64,000 nt of DNA from Paraburkholderia bryophila (GCF_013409255.1 NZ_JACCAS010000002.1:496001-560000); one strand, 5' to 3'. Positions 16,745 to 25,523 are shown, numbered from the stretch's first letter. The notes: a model not told the origin generated them from the sequence alone. A program made the numbers and translations.

Positions 16745-18093
16745 TAATTCACTCCCAATTCGTTGACGTGTTGAACTCGCGATACGGCGGGCGAACTGGC
16801 CGGTGCTTCCTTGCGAGGCTGCGTTGTCTCGCGCTGAGAAGCGTCGCGATAGGACAGATATTTGCGCTGCGTGGCGATGTGGTCGGCGATATGTTTTGCG
16901 TCGTGCCACACGCCCCAGATGAACGTGGAGCCGCGACGCGACAGCCACGGCAAACCCAGAAAATAGACGCCGGGTTCGCTCGACACGCCGCGTTGATGCT
17001 GCGGCTTACCTTTGGCGTCGAACGCGTTGACGTGGAGCCAGTCGTAATCGACCGCGTAACCGGTCGCCCAAACGATCGAGGTCACGCCGGCCGCGGCCAG
17101 ATCGAGTTCGAGAATGGGATCGCTCACGCAGGCCGGGTCCGCAAACGTGCGGCGCGCTTCCGGTTCTTCCGGCAGATCGAGGCCGTTGCGGGTGATATAC
17201 GCGTCCGCGGCGTCCAGCAGCGACAGATAGTTCTCGTCGCCGCGTGCGAGGTTGGTCGTGAGATCGGCTTCGAATGTGACGCGAGCGTCGTCGAAGGTCT
17301 TCGTCAGACCGACTAGCGTCACGCCCTGATGCGCGAGCGCTCTGAAGTCGACGGTATGGCCGCCGCGCGCACCGCTTACCGCGATCGTCACGTGTTCCTT
17401 GCCCGGCCGCGCCGCTTCCTTGTCCCATTCGCCGAGCACGCCCAGCCACCAGCAGAAGTCGCGATTGCGATAGGCGCGCGGAGGACGGTCGTGCGGGCCA
17501 ACCGACAGGTAAACCTGCCGCCCGGCGCGCTGCAGCTCATCCGCGATCTGCACGCCCGACGAGCCAGCGCCGACCACCAGAACACCGCCTTCGGGCAATT
17601 GCTGCGGATTGCGGTAATCCGCCGAATGAATCTGCGTGAGCGTGTCCGTTTGCGGCGCGATCGGCGGAATCACCGGGCGCTGGAACGGTCCGGTCGCCAC
17701 CACCACGCGGCTGGCCTCGACCACGCCTATCGACGTTTCCACGGTGAAGCCCGGCCGCCCCGCATGGCGCGCCACACTCGTCACCTCCACGCCCGTGCGG
17801 ATCGGTGCGTTGAACTTGCGGGCATACGCTTCGAAATAGTCGGCGACCCGCTCTTTCGGCGCGAACGCGTCCGGTTCGAGATCGTCGAATTCCAGACCGG
17901 GGAAGCGGTCGTGCCAGGCCGGACCGTTGGCGACCAGCGAATCCCACCGCCCCGTGCGCCAGCGTTCGGCAATGCGATCGCGCTCCAGCACGAGATGCGG
18001 CACACCGAGCTTGCTCAGGTGTTCACTCATCGCGACGCCGGCCTGACCGGCCCCCACCACCAGCGTATCGATCGAAATTTTTTCAGCAGTCAT
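16744..18093 (-). CDS. Flavin-containing monooxygenase, NAD(P)/FAD-binding
   Basis: The ~449-residue protein has an N-terminal FAD Rossmann motif (VVGAGQAGVAMSEHL, about residues 11-25), a second nucleotide motif VVGAGSSGVQIADEL near 178 for NADPH, the ATGPFQRPVIPP segment, and a late ATGYAVDY motif. These are features of FMO/Baeyer-Villiger-type class B monooxygenases, which add oxygen to N, S or carbonyl carbon. The start MTAEKIS at 18093 is preferred over 18126. It is first in the operon FMO-Rid-DUF1028-M20 and divergent from the LysR gene at 18290. Substrate unknown; the neighbours suggest a nitrogen compound. Confidence 0.87.
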   Translation of the reverse strand: MTAEKISIDTLVVGAGQAGVAMSEHLSKLGVPHLVLERDRIAERWRTGRWDSLVANGPAWHDRFPGLEFDDLEPDAFAPKERVADYFEAYARKFNAPIRTGVEVTSVARHAGRPGFTVETSIGVVEASRVVVATGPFQRPVIPPIAPQTDTLTQIHSADYRNPQQLPEGGVLVVGAGSSGVQIADELQRAGRQVYLSVGPHDRPPRAYRNRDFCWWLGVLGEWDKEAARPGKEHVTIAVSGARGGHTVDFRALAHQGVTLVGLTKTFDDARVTFEADLTTNLARGDENYLSLLDAADAYITRNGLDLPEEPEARRTFADPACVSDPILELDLAAAGVTSIVWATGYAVDYDWLHVNAFDAKGKPQHQRGVSSEPGVYFLGLPWLSRRGSTFIWGVWHDAKHIADHIATQRKYLSYRDASQRETTQPRKEAPASSPAVSRVQHVNELGVN

Positions 18094-18210
18094 CGCTGTT
18101 TCCTTTTGAAAAGCGTTGGATGGCAAGCGCCGGCGCTGCCGTTGCGCTCAACCATGAAGAAAATGTACGCTGGCCGCCTGATTTGGAAAAACATATTTAA
18201 AAAATCCATA

Positions 18211-18229
18211 GCATCGTTTTTTTCTATGC
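18211..18229. promoter_or_regulatory. LysR-type box GCAT-N11-ATGC (site 1)
   Basis: In the 196-bp region between the divergent monooxygenase and LysR genes, GCAT and ATGC are separated by 11 bases (CG, seven T, CT), the classic T-N11-A form of a LysR-type site. The flanking AAGGC on the right is also present in site 2 at 20889-20907. Confidence 0.65.
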
Positions 18230-18289
18230 AAGGCCTTTTTGTGTGGATCACAATGCAGCCAGTGGAACCCTGTTTGAGGAGAGAGACGG

Positions 18290-19216
18290 ATGGAAAGCAA
18301 TCCGCTGCGTTACTCGCTGCGCCAACTGCGATATTTCGTCGTGACGGCGGAAGCGCTGTCGTTCACCGCCGCGGCCAAACGCCTGCATATCTCGCAGCCG
18401 TCTATCTCGACGTCCCTGGCGGATCTCGAAGAATCGTTCGGCGTGCAGCTGTTCATTCGCCATCACGCGAGCGGTTTGTCGCTCACGCAGGCCGGCCGCG
18501 ACCTGCTGGGTCACGCGCGCAATCTGCTGAAGAATGCCGAAGACCTGCAACTGGCCGCGAAGGAAATGGACGGCGGCATGACCGGCACCATCGCGCTCGG
18601 TTGCCTCGTTTCGCTGGCGCCGCCGCTGATGCCCGGCATCATCAGCCGTTTCGTGCAGGACCATGCGGGCATTGCGTTCCACACCGTGGAGGCGCATCAG
18701 GACACGTTGCTGAACGGCCTGAACGATGGCTCGCTCGACATTGCGCTGACGTATAGCCTCGATATCACCGAGGGCATTACCTTCACGCCGCTGCTGTCGT
18801 TGCCGCCGTATGTGATCCTGCCGAAGACGCACCGGCTCGCGCGCGCCCGCAAGGTGTCGCTCGAAGAGCTGTTGTCCGAGCCTTATGTGATGCTGGATCT
18901 GCCGCACAGCCGCGAGTATTTTTCAGCGTTGTTCGACGCGGTCGGCAGCCGTCCCGTCGCCGCGTTCCGCTCGTCGCAGCCGGAAGTGGTGCGCGGCATG
19001 GTGGCGAATGGGCTGGGTTACAGCATCCTCAATTTCCCGCTCAAATCGAACCGCACCGTGGATGGCGAAGACTTCGTGATCAAGCGCTTCAAAGACGACG
19101 TCAACGCCACCACGCTCGGCATTGCGCAATCCAATGCGATGAAGCCGCGTCAGGTGGTGCGACGCTTCTCGACGTTCTGCGAGTCGTATATCCGGCGGCT
19201 GCATATTGAGCGGTGA
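18290..19216 (+). CDS. LysR-family transcriptional regulator of the catabolic cluster
   Basis: The 308-residue protein starts LRQLRYFVVTAEALSFTAAAKRLHISQPSISTSLADLEESFG, a standard LysR winged helix with recognition helix at about residues 35-55. An effector domain follows (GTIALGCLVSLAPPLMPGII). It sits between the divergent monooxygenase operon and the NCS1 permease gene and is the probable regulator of both, because the GCAT-N11-ATGC box occurs once in each divergent promoter region. GAGGAGAGAG precedes the ATG. The gene ends at a strong bidirectional terminator shared with the permease gene. Confidence 0.9.
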   Translation: MESNPLRYSLRQLRYFVVTAEALSFTAAAKRLHISQPSISTSLADLEESFGVQLFIRHHASGLSLTQAGRDLLGHARNLLKNAEDLQLAAKEMDGGMTGTIALGCLVSLAPPLMPGIISRFVQDHAGIAFHTVEAHQDTLLNGLNDGSLDIALTYSLDITEGITFTPLLSLPPYVILPKTHRLARARKVSLEELLSEPYVMLDLPHSREYFSALFDAVGSRPVAAFRSSQPEVVRGMVANGLGYSILNFPLKSNRTVDGEDFVIKRFKDDVNATTLGIAQSNAMKPRQVVRRFSTFCESYIRRLHIER

Positions 19217-19259
19217 TTGAGCGGCGCGAATTCGGCAAGACTGTGCCTCGGAATGAAAA

Positions 19260-19290
19260 AAAGCAGCGACGAATTGTTCGTCGCTGCTTT
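19260..19290. terminator. Bidirectional intrinsic terminator
   Basis: AAAGCAGCGACGAA (19260-19273), loop TTG, and TTCGTCGCTGCTTT (19277-19290) form a perfect 14-bp stem. A-runs before and T-runs after let it work in both directions, ending the LysR transcript and the convergent permease transcript. Confidence 0.9.
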
Positions 19291-19314
19291 CTTGCAGGGT
19301 ATGCTCTGGATCGA

Positions 19315-20724
19315 TCAGTGAACCGTTACGCTCGCCTGATTCTGACGCCGACGATACGCGGTGTCCCGCGTGGCGAGCCAGTAGTAAAGCGGCGTCGTGA
19401 CGATAATGCCCACCAGCCAGGACAGATCCGCGCCGTCCAGGTGCGCCGAGAACGAGCCCACATATATCGGCGTGTTCATGAACGGAATCTGCACGGCGAT
19501 GCCGACAGCGTAGGCGATCAGCGCCTGCATGTTGAAGCGTCCATAGATGCCGCCGTCCACGCGGAAAATCGAATCGACGTCGTATTTGCCCTTGTGAATC
19601 ACATAGAAGTCGATCAGGTTGATCGCAGTCCACGGCACGAGCACCACGAGCAACGCGAGCACCAGGTCGACGAAGTGGCCGACAAAGTCTTTCGACGCGC
19701 CCACCGCCGCAAAACAGCAGGCCGCCATGATGATCAGGGACAGCACGGCGCGCGCCTTGACGGTCGGAATCCACTTATACGCAAAGGTCTGCAGCGACGT
19801 AATCACCGACAGCACCGCGCCGTACAGATTGAGTGCGTTGTGGCTGATCACGCTCAGCAGGAACAGAACCAGCATGAAAGGACCGATTGCACCGGTCGAC
19901 AGCTTCACGGCGTCCATCGTATCGACGCCGGGAGGCACGGCAAGCACCGCCACCGCACCGAACACGAACGCCAGCGACGAGCCCAGCGTGCAGCCGAGGT
20001 AGGTCGCCCAGAACGTGCGGGCCACACCGACGTTGGCCGGCAGGTAACGCGAATAGTCGGACACGTACGGCGCAAACGCGATTTGCCAGAGCGCCGACAG
20101 CGACACCGTGGCCAGCCAGCCGGCGATATTAAAGCCGCCGCGCGTCAGGAAATCGGCGGTCGTCACGTGGGTCGCGATATACGTGAAGCCGATCACGATA
20201 CCGATACCCAACACCCACGTGCCGATCCTGTTGAGAATGTGAATGAACCGGTAGCCGATGATGCCGATCAGTCCCGACCCCACCGCGCCGACCAGAATGC
20301 CGACCGGCACCGGGATCGTCGACTCGATACCATGCAGCGACTTGCCCGCCAGCACGATATTCGACGCGAAGAAACCGACATACATCACGCCGGCGATCAC
20401 CGTGACGAGCAGCGCGCCCCACGAGCCGAACTGCGCCCGGCTTTGTATCATCTGCGGAATACCCATCTGCGGCCCTTGCGCGGAATGCAGCGCCATCAGC
20501 ACGCCGCCAATCGCCTGACCGACCAGAATCGCAATGACACCCCAGAACAGGTTGAGGTGGTAAATCTGCACGCCGAGCGCGCCCGTGACGATCGGCAACG
20601 GAGCGATGTTGCCTCCGAACCAGAGCGTGAACAGGTCGCGCACCTTTCCGTGTCGTTCCTCGTGCGGAACGTAACCGATGGTGTGTTTCTCGATCAGTGG
20701 AACCGCACTGCGGCTGTCGGCCAT
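19315..20724 (-). CDS. NCS1-family nucleobase/allantoin-type permease
   Basis: The ~469-residue protein has about 12 membrane helices. It opens with family motifs GYVPHEERHGKVRDLFTLWFGGNIAPLPIVTGAL, the helix-1 substrate/sodium region of NCS1 (Transp_cyt_pur) carriers of cytosine, purines, uracil, allantoin, hydantoin or thiamine. Later segments include WTAINLIDFYVIHKGKYDVD, diagnostic of NCS1. I chose the ATG at 20724 (MADSRS), preceded by AGGGAGGG; a frame to 20829 adds an arginine-rich stretch. It should import the substrate of the adjacent oxidative cluster, so a heterocyclic or ureido nitrogen compound is plausible. Confidence 0.9.
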   Translation of the reverse strand: MADSRSAVPLIEKHTIGYVPHEERHGKVRDLFTLWFGGNIAPLPIVTGALGVQIYHLNLFWGVIAILVGQAIGGVLMALHSAQGPQMGIPQMIQSRAQFGSWGALLVTVIAGVMYVGFFASNIVLAGKSLHGIESTIPVPVGILVGAVGSGLIGIIGYRFIHILNRIGTWVLGIGIVIGFTYIATHVTTADFLTRGGFNIAGWLATVSLSALWQIAFAPYVSDYSRYLPANVGVARTFWATYLGCTLGSSLAFVFGAVAVLAVPPGVDTMDAVKLSTGAIGPFMLVLFLLSVISHNALNLYGAVLSVITSLQTFAYKWIPTVKARAVLSLIIMAACCFAAVGASKDFVGHFVDLVLALLVVLVPWTAINLIDFYVIHKGKYDVDSIFRVDGGIYGRFNMQALIAYAVGIAVQIPFMNTPIYVGSFSAHLDGADLSWLVGIIVTTPLYYWLATRDTAYRRRQNQASVTVH

Positions 20725-21079
20725 ATCACCCTCCCTTTCCTTCGTTGTTGCGCGGTGGCGCTCGATAAGTTGCGACCAGGGCGTTGACGTCGCGTGGCAG
20801 ACAGGCCTTCGCCCCTGCCTGTGCCCCATGTGTCAATTCAATTTACTGAGGCCATATTTCTTTGACCAACACTGTTTACCGATGCCTTGCATAGATTTTT
20901 TCGATGCAGAAGGTGGTACGGCGTGGTGCGCAAGGGGGGTGTCGGCGATACCGGTATCGCGGGTGGTCTTGTTAGGACAGGTGCGCCACGGAAGAATGCC
21001 GGAGGCCCTGGCAGTCTGCGCGCCAGGCGAAAACAGCGGACAGTGTCTCGCAACAATGCACCTTCACGGGGAACAGGCC
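20725..21079. promoter_or_regulatory. Divergent promoter region, permease / racemase-like gene
   Basis: These 355 bp lie between two genes transcribed apart. They hold the second LysR-type box (20889-20907) and an AT-richer stretch at 20830-20900 suited to promoters. No other gene is visible. Confidence 0.6.
20889..20907. promoter_or_regulatory. LysR-type box GCAT-N11-ATGC (site 2)
   Basis: GCAT, 11 bases (AGA, six T, CG) and ATGC. Read on the minus strand it matches site 1 as GCATCG-N6-TCTATGCAAGGC, differing mainly in A6 for T6, which indicates the same regulator. Confidence 0.65.
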
Positions 21080-21727
21080 ATGCGGATTTCCTTTTTGCAC
21101 ACCATCGGGAGCAACCGGCAGGTATTCGAACGGGCGGCGAAAGATCTTGGATTGCCCACGGATAAATTTCATCACGAAGTGAGAGCGGATCTGCGTGAGT
21201 CGGTCGAACAGGCGGGGAGGCTTACGGACGATTTGAAAGTACGGGTACACGGTTGCCTGCTGAAGTTAGCGGCTCATTCCGATGCGGTCGTTTTAACTTG
21301 CGCGACGCTCGGCCCCGCGGTAGCAGACCTCGGGGATTCGCCCGCGCCCGTTCTCCGGGCGGATACCGCATTGGCGTCGGCGGCGACGAAGGCAGGTGGC
21401 AGCATTACTGTATTGTGCGCAGCCGAATCGGCCATCGAATCGAACCGCCGGTTGTTCACTGACCACGCGAGCAAAAGTAATGCGTCGGTGACGGTCGTTC
21501 ATCTCCCGCACGTCTGGACGCATTTCAAAAACGGCGATCATGACGCGTGCCACGCTGCGATTGCATCCTCCGCGCAGGAAGCATATGAAGGCGGCGCCAC
21601 CGTTGTCGCGTTCGCGCATCCGTGGATGGCGCCCGCCGCGAACCTGGTCGACAAAGCGCGACGGCCGCTAGATAGCCCGCATGTCGTTCTCGATTTCGTC
21701 ATGCGACTGCGCTACGAACGTTCGTAG
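21080..21727 (+). CDS. Asp/Glu/hydantoin racemase-like enzyme with one catalytic Cys
   Basis: The 215-residue protein fits the Asp/Glu racemase superfamily: RISFLHTIGSNRQVFERA, VVLTCATLGPAVADL with a likely catalytic Cys at residue 74, and EGGATVVAFAHPWMAPAANLV near the C-terminus. Two-cysteine racemases carry a second Cys in that late segment; here it reads FAHPWM, so the protein should be a one-cysteine relative (maleate isomerase/arylmalonate-decarboxylase-like) or inactive. The ATG at 21080 has GGGGAACAGGCC upstream; the open frame reaches further 5' without typical codons. It probably belongs to the LysR 18290 regulon. Confidence 0.75.
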   Translation: MRISFLHTIGSNRQVFERAAKDLGLPTDKFHHEVRADLRESVEQAGRLTDDLKVRVHGCLLKLAAHSDAVVLTCATLGPAVADLGDSPAPVLRADTALASAATKAGGSITVLCAAESAIESNRRLFTDHASKSNASVTVVHLPHVWTHFKNGDHDACHAAIASSAQEAYEGGATVVAFAHPWMAPAANLVDKARRPLDSPHVVLDFVMRLRYERS

Positions 21728-21905
21728 CACATCCAGAACATGAGCGCTCGCCGCGAAAAGCGCCCATTCAGGAGGGGCAGAAATGAAAATAATGCGCGGC
21801 TATTCACGCATTTGCACGGCATCGGGAATGCGAGTGGACAACAGGGCCTTCTCCGAAAATAATGGTGCTGAAGCTCACACACTATTCGAACAAGGAAATG
21901 ACCCC

Positions 21906-22448
21906 ATGAGTGCAGCCAATCTATTGCTCAAGATGTTCCGCTACCAGACCTGGGCAAATAAGGAATTGCTAGACTCCATGCAGGGGCTCGACGCCGCGCA
22001 TCATGCCGAGGAAAGACATATCGCCCTTCGGCTGATGAATCATTGTCTGGTGGTGGAAAAGATATTCGCCGCTCATCTGGCGGGTGACCGTCATGGTTTC
22101 GCTGCAGACAACACGCCGGACACCCCTTCATTGGACGCGCTGCGTGCGGAATTGTCGGCGATAGACAACTGGTATCTGGACTATGCGAGAACCGTCACGC
22201 CCGACATGCTGTCCCAATCGATTCCTTTTTCATTTACCGACGGCGATAGCGGAACCATGACCCGCGAAGAGATGCTGACCCACGTGGTTATCCACGGCGG
22301 CTATCACCGCGGCGAAGTGGGACGGGTCATGAAGCAGGTATCGGCCAGCTCGCCGCAGAGTTTGCAGTTGCCGTGGGATACCTATGCGGTTCATCTTCAT
22401 CGCAGCGAGCCTTCGCGCAGGCTGCATGACGTGGTAGCGGAAAAATGA
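21906..22448 (+). CDS. DinB-family protein (putative metal-dependent four-helix enzyme)
   Basis: The ~180-residue protein has the DinB/YfiT four-helix-bundle pattern: MFRYQTWANKELLDSMQ at the start, LRLMNHCLVVEKIFAAHLAG with the first metal His, and HVVIHGGYHRGEVGRVM with the paired His residues. Relatives bind Ni or Zn and include thiol transferases; the true substrate is unknown. A frame from 21783 exists, but AAGGAA sits just before the ATG at 21906. Convergent with the YiaA-like gene. Confidence 0.88.
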   Translation: MSAANLLLKMFRYQTWANKELLDSMQGLDAAHHAEERHIALRLMNHCLVVEKIFAAHLAGDRHGFAADNTPDTPSLDALRAELSAIDNWYLDYARTVTPDMLSQSIPFSFTDGDSGTMTREEMLTHVVIHGGYHRGEVGRVMKQVSASSPQSLQLPWDTYAVHLHRSEPSRRLHDVVAEK

Positions 22449-22452
22449 TCGA

Positions 22453-22482
22453 AGCGTCGCGCGCAAAGATTGGCGCGACGCT
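22453..22482. terminator. Stem-loop between convergent DinB and YiaA-like genes
   Basis: AGCGTCGCGC (22453-22462) pairs perfectly with GCGCGACGCT (22473-22482) around a 10-nt loop, directly after the DinB stop and before the end of the convergent gene. It lacks a strong T-tract. Confidence 0.55.
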
Positions 22483-22497
22483 ATTGCGCTATTGCGC

Positions 22498-22938
22498 TTA
22501 TTCCGGCGTACCCTGAGCCGGATCGACTTCCGCGAATTGCGGCTTGGTGGCCTTGATATCGCGCGTATTCTTCTGCACGGCAACCGAGCCGAACAACGCA
22601 AGAATAAACGCCATACCGTAGAAGCCTTTTTCGCTCAGCGCCAACGTGGCGTTGAACAGCCCCGCTCCCAGCAGCAGGATGGACAACAGAAGCGAAACCC
22701 AGCACAGGCCGTAGTAAATCGCTGTAACAGGAATGCCTTCTACGCGATCGCGCACGCTCTTTTGCAGTGAAATCGCCGCGAACAAACCAAACACGAGCAC
22801 TGTGAAGTAATACCCTTTCTCGTTGAGTTGCATGTTGGCATTCCACAGGCCGAGCAGAAACGCGCAGAATCCGGCCAGCAATGCCCCCCATGAAGCGGCA
22901 ATGAATGCGAAAGACGGCTGTTGCGTGGAACGGTCCAT
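22498..22938 (-). CDS. YiaAB two-helix domain inner membrane protein
   Basis: The 146-residue protein contains two copies of the yiaA/B two-helix repeat. Each has a hydrophobic pair around a conserved [15 protein letters not shown] or [15 protein letters not shown] motif, followed by FALFGxxxxQKxxRD. The E. coli homologue YiaA is an inner membrane protein of unknown role. The ATG at 22938 is behind AAAGGAGAG. It is convergent with the DinB gene. Confidence 0.88.
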   Translation of the reverse strand: MDRSTQQPSFAFIAASWGALLAGFCAFLLGLWNANMQLNEKGYYFTVLVFGLFAAISLQKSVRDRVEGIPVTAIYYGLCWVSLLLSILLLGAGLFNATLALSEKGFYGMAFILALFGSVAVQKNTRDIKATKPQFAEVDPAQGTPE

Positions 22939-23067
22939 AAAAACTCTCCTTTTGTCGATTAATTTGTTCGAAGGGTAACGCGATTTAGACGCGACAGCAA
23001 AAAAATATTGATTCAGCATGAGAAAAACCGGTTACCACGTTTAGTTCATGGCTATTGCTCCGGGCTA

Positions 23068-23691
23068 TTACTTATTACCGCTCCCGGTCATTGTCAAAAC
23101 CGCAGGCGCCGTTTCAACAGCGTCGCTCACCATCCGCAAATGCGGGCTTCGAAGCAAACTCGCTGGCGTCACGGTGGGCCGGTGCCAAGGAATCCGGCCG
23201 AAATACCAGAGCCGCCAGAATCCCAGCTTCGGATCGGGATGACGGCGCAGCAGCGTCGCGAAGGTCTCCACCTCGCCGAGTTGAATACTTGTCGCGTCGA
23301 AAACGACTTCACGAACAAAGCGCGAACAGAACTGCCCTCGCGAATTCAGATTGAAACCCGTGTCGTAGAACGCGCCCATTCGGCTCGTCACTGCGTCGAT
23401 CAGTTTGTGACGATGGGTGTCGTCGAGCGGCGTGGCGAGTCTCGCGATCGTGTAGCGCCCGTGTTCGGAGCGTTTGACGAAGCGTGTCATCGGCGTGGTC
23501 CGCGCTAGAGGAAAGGTGCTTTCCGCAATCAGAGGATCGTCGCCGCGATCGTCGATAACGATACCCACGTGATTCGTCCAGGAGTTCGTGGCGCTGGCTA
23601 CTTCAAGGAACGGCCGCGCAGTGACGCGGATGAAAACCAGATCGCCAACGCGCAATTGGGCCGGCGATGTTGCGTCCGCTTGTCTCGACAT
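23068..23691 (-). CDS. YebB/YiiX-type permuted papain-like cysteine hydrolase
   Basis: The 207-residue protein matches the YebB family (permuted NlpC/P60). SWTNHVGIVID (His41) and GQFCSRFVREVVFD (Cys122) are the likely catalytic pair, with the order reversed relative to normal NlpC/P60. LRVGDLVFIRV and the closing FWRLWYFGRIPWHRPTVTPASLL fit family relatives. No export signal is visible. It diverges from the XRE gene at 23808, whose operator-like palindrome lies in between, so both may be co-regulated. Confidence 0.87.
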   Translation of the reverse strand: MSRQADATSPAQLRVGDLVFIRVTARPFLEVASATNSWTNHVGIVIDDRGDDPLIAESTFPLARTTPMTRFVKRSEHGRYTIARLATPLDDTHRHKLIDAVTSRMGAFYDTGFNLNSRGQFCSRFVREVVFDATSIQLGEVETFATLLRRHPDPKLGFWRLWYFGRIPWHRPTVTPASLLRSPHLRMVSDAVETAPAVLTMTGSGNK

Positions 23692-23774
23692 GCTGATCTC
23701 CTCGCTTGTTCAATGGAGCGCAGTATGCAAGCCGGTCGCAAATATCGCATCTTCTACCTGAAAAATTGCTTAGA

Positions 23775-23793
23775 CTGATACTTTTGGTATCGG
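23775..23793. promoter_or_regulatory. Operator-like palindrome between YebB-like and XRE genes
   Basis: GATAC-TTTTG-GTATC (23777-23791) is a perfect 5-bp inverted repeat with 5-nt spacer, extended by a near-match on each side. It sits 17 bp before the XRE start codon, a common spot for an autoregulatory site. Confidence 0.45.
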
Positions 23794-23807
23794 AATTCAA
23801 TACCCTT

Positions 23808-24545
23808 ATGACCGAGACGCGTCAGCTCATTGCAACGATCAAGCAGCAACTCAAAGCGGCGGGATTGACCTATCGCCACGTCGCACTCGCGCTCGATTTA
23901 TCGGAACCCAGCGTCAAGCGTCTGTTTGCGGGGGAGAGTCTGTCGGTGGAGCGCCTCGTGCAAATCTGCGATCTGCTCGGCGTCACGCTGATCGAATTAC
24001 TGCAGGAGGCGGAGTCGTCGATTCCGCGCCTGCATGTACTCACGCGTGAACAGGAGGCGCAGCTCGTCTCGAATGAGAAGCTGCTGCTCGTGGCGATCTG
24101 TGCGCTGAGTCACTGGTCGCTGGAAGACATCGTGTCCGCTTACCGGTTGTCGAAAGCCGAGTGCATCAAACATCTTCTCGTGCTTGACCGCATGGGAATT
24201 GCGGATCTGAAGCCGGGAAACCGGATCCGCTTGCTGGTAGCGCGAGATTTCGACTGGCTGCAGGACGGCCCGATCCGGCATCTGTTTCTGGAACAGGGCC
24301 TGCCCGATTTCATGGAGAGCCGCTTCGACGTACCGGACGAGTCCATGGACTTCGCTCATGGCATGTTGACCGAGGCGGCCTACGCTCAACTGCAAGTGGA
24401 AATGCGAAAGTTGCGCGGCAAACTGGCCGCGCTTCACAACGAATCGTCGGCCGCCCCGTTGACGGAAAAGCGCGGCACTGCCCTGCTTCTGGCAATGCGC
24501 GTGTGGGAACCTGAAGTATTCAGAAAGCTCCGGCGGGCGGCGTGA
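23808..24545 (+). CDS. XRE-family (Cro/CI-type helix-turn-helix) regulator
   Basis: The 245-residue protein has an N-terminal HTH: LTYRHVALALDLSEPSVKRLFAGESLSVERLVQICDLLG (about residues 20-58). A ~180-residue C-terminal part follows, with a second region that looks like a winged helix (SLEDIVSAYRLSKAECIKHLLVLDRMGIADL). The ligand and targets are unknown. I chose MTETRQ at 23808 because the upstream frame from 23706 overlaps the palindrome and lacks a ribosome site. The neighbouring divergent hydrolase gene is a likely target. Confidence 0.82.
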   Translation: MTETRQLIATIKQQLKAAGLTYRHVALALDLSEPSVKRLFAGESLSVERLVQICDLLGVTLIELLQEAESSIPRLHVLTREQEAQLVSNEKLLLVAICALSHWSLEDIVSAYRLSKAECIKHLLVLDRMGIADLKPGNRIRLLVARDFDWLQDGPIRHLFLEQGLPDFMESRFDVPDESMDFAHGMLTEAAYAQLQVEMRKLRGKLAALHNESSAAPLTEKRGTALLLAMRVWEPEVFRKLRRAA

Positions 24546-24593
24546 CGCCCAGCGGTGGGGAACGCCTAAGTTCTCTTTGAAGAATGGATGCGC

Positions 24594-25523
24594 CTACAAC
24601 CGTTCGATCATCAGATTCAGGTTCTGTACGGCAGCGCCCGACGCGCCCTTGCCGAGATTGTCGAACACCGCGGCAAGCAGCACCTGACCGTGCTCCTCGT
24701 TGGCGAATACCGTCAGGCGCATGTCGTTGGTGTCATTCAGCGCTTGCGGATCGAGGTGACTCAAAGCGCGCGATTCTTCCAGCGACGTAACCTGCACGTG
24801 AGTCGCTCCGGCATAGTGCCGCGCGAGACAATCGCGCAGCGTCGCGCCGTCCACGCCCGCGGCGAGCAGACGCAATTCGAGCGGCACAGTCAGCACGATG
24901 CCCTGCCGGAACGCACCATAAGCGGGAACAAAAAGCGGGCGATGCGCGAGCCCCGCGTGCTGCTGGATTTCCGGTGTGTGCTTGTGCGACAACGCCAGGC
25001 CGTAGGTCTGGAACGGCAATATCTGGGAAGCACCGGGTTTTTCGTGCGCCTCCACGGCGGCACGCCCGCCTCCCGAGTAGCCCGACACCGCTTGGATACC
25101 GAACGGGTAATCGCGCGGCACTAACCCCGCCTGCAACAACGGACGCAACAGCCCGATCGCCCCCGTCGGATAACAACCCGGATTCGTGACACGATGCGCG
25201 CCCGCAATGCGCTCCGCCTGCCCTTGCGTCATCTCCGGAAAGCCATAGGTCCAGCCGTCCTGCGTGCGATGCGCGGAGCTCGCGTCGATCACCCTGACGG
25301 CGGGATTGGCGATCATCGAGACCGCCTCGCGCGCGGCGGCGTCGGGCAGACAGAGAATCGCGATGTCGCACGCGTTGAGCGCCTGCGCGCGATGCTGCGG
25401 ATTCTTGCGTTCGGCTGCGGCAAGCGTGACCAGTTGCAGATCGGTCCGGCCGCGCAGACGCTCGTGAATCTGCAATCCGGTGGTGCCTTGGTCGCCATCG
25501 ATGAAAACAAGGGGAGCGCTCAT
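24594..25523 (-). CDS. argC: N-acetyl-gamma-glutamyl-phosphate reductase (short type)
   Basis: The 309-residue protein is ArgC of the short (type 2) class. It has the NAD(P) loop region [18 protein letters not shown], the catalytic [22 protein letters not shown] and a C-terminal [20 protein letters not shown]. It reduces N-acetylglutamyl-5-phosphate to the semialdehyde in arginine synthesis. No other arg genes are adjacent, and it is divergently paired with a LysR gene at 25652, which may control it. Confidence 0.93.
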   Translation of the reverse strand: MSAPLVFIDGDQGTTGLQIHERLRGRTDLQLVTLAAAERKNPQHRAQALNACDIAILCLPDAAAREAVSMIANPAVRVIDASSAHRTQDGWTYGFPEMTQGQAERIAGAHRVTNPGCYPTGAIGLLRPLLQAGLVPRDYPFGIQAVSGYSGGGRAAVEAHEKPGASQILPFQTYGLALSHKHTPEIQQHAGLAHRPLFVPAYGAFRQGIVLTVPLELRLLAAGVDGATLRDCLARHYAGATHVQVTSLEESRALSHLDPQALNDTNDMRLTVFANEEHGQVLLAAVFDNLGKGASGAAVQNLNLMIERL

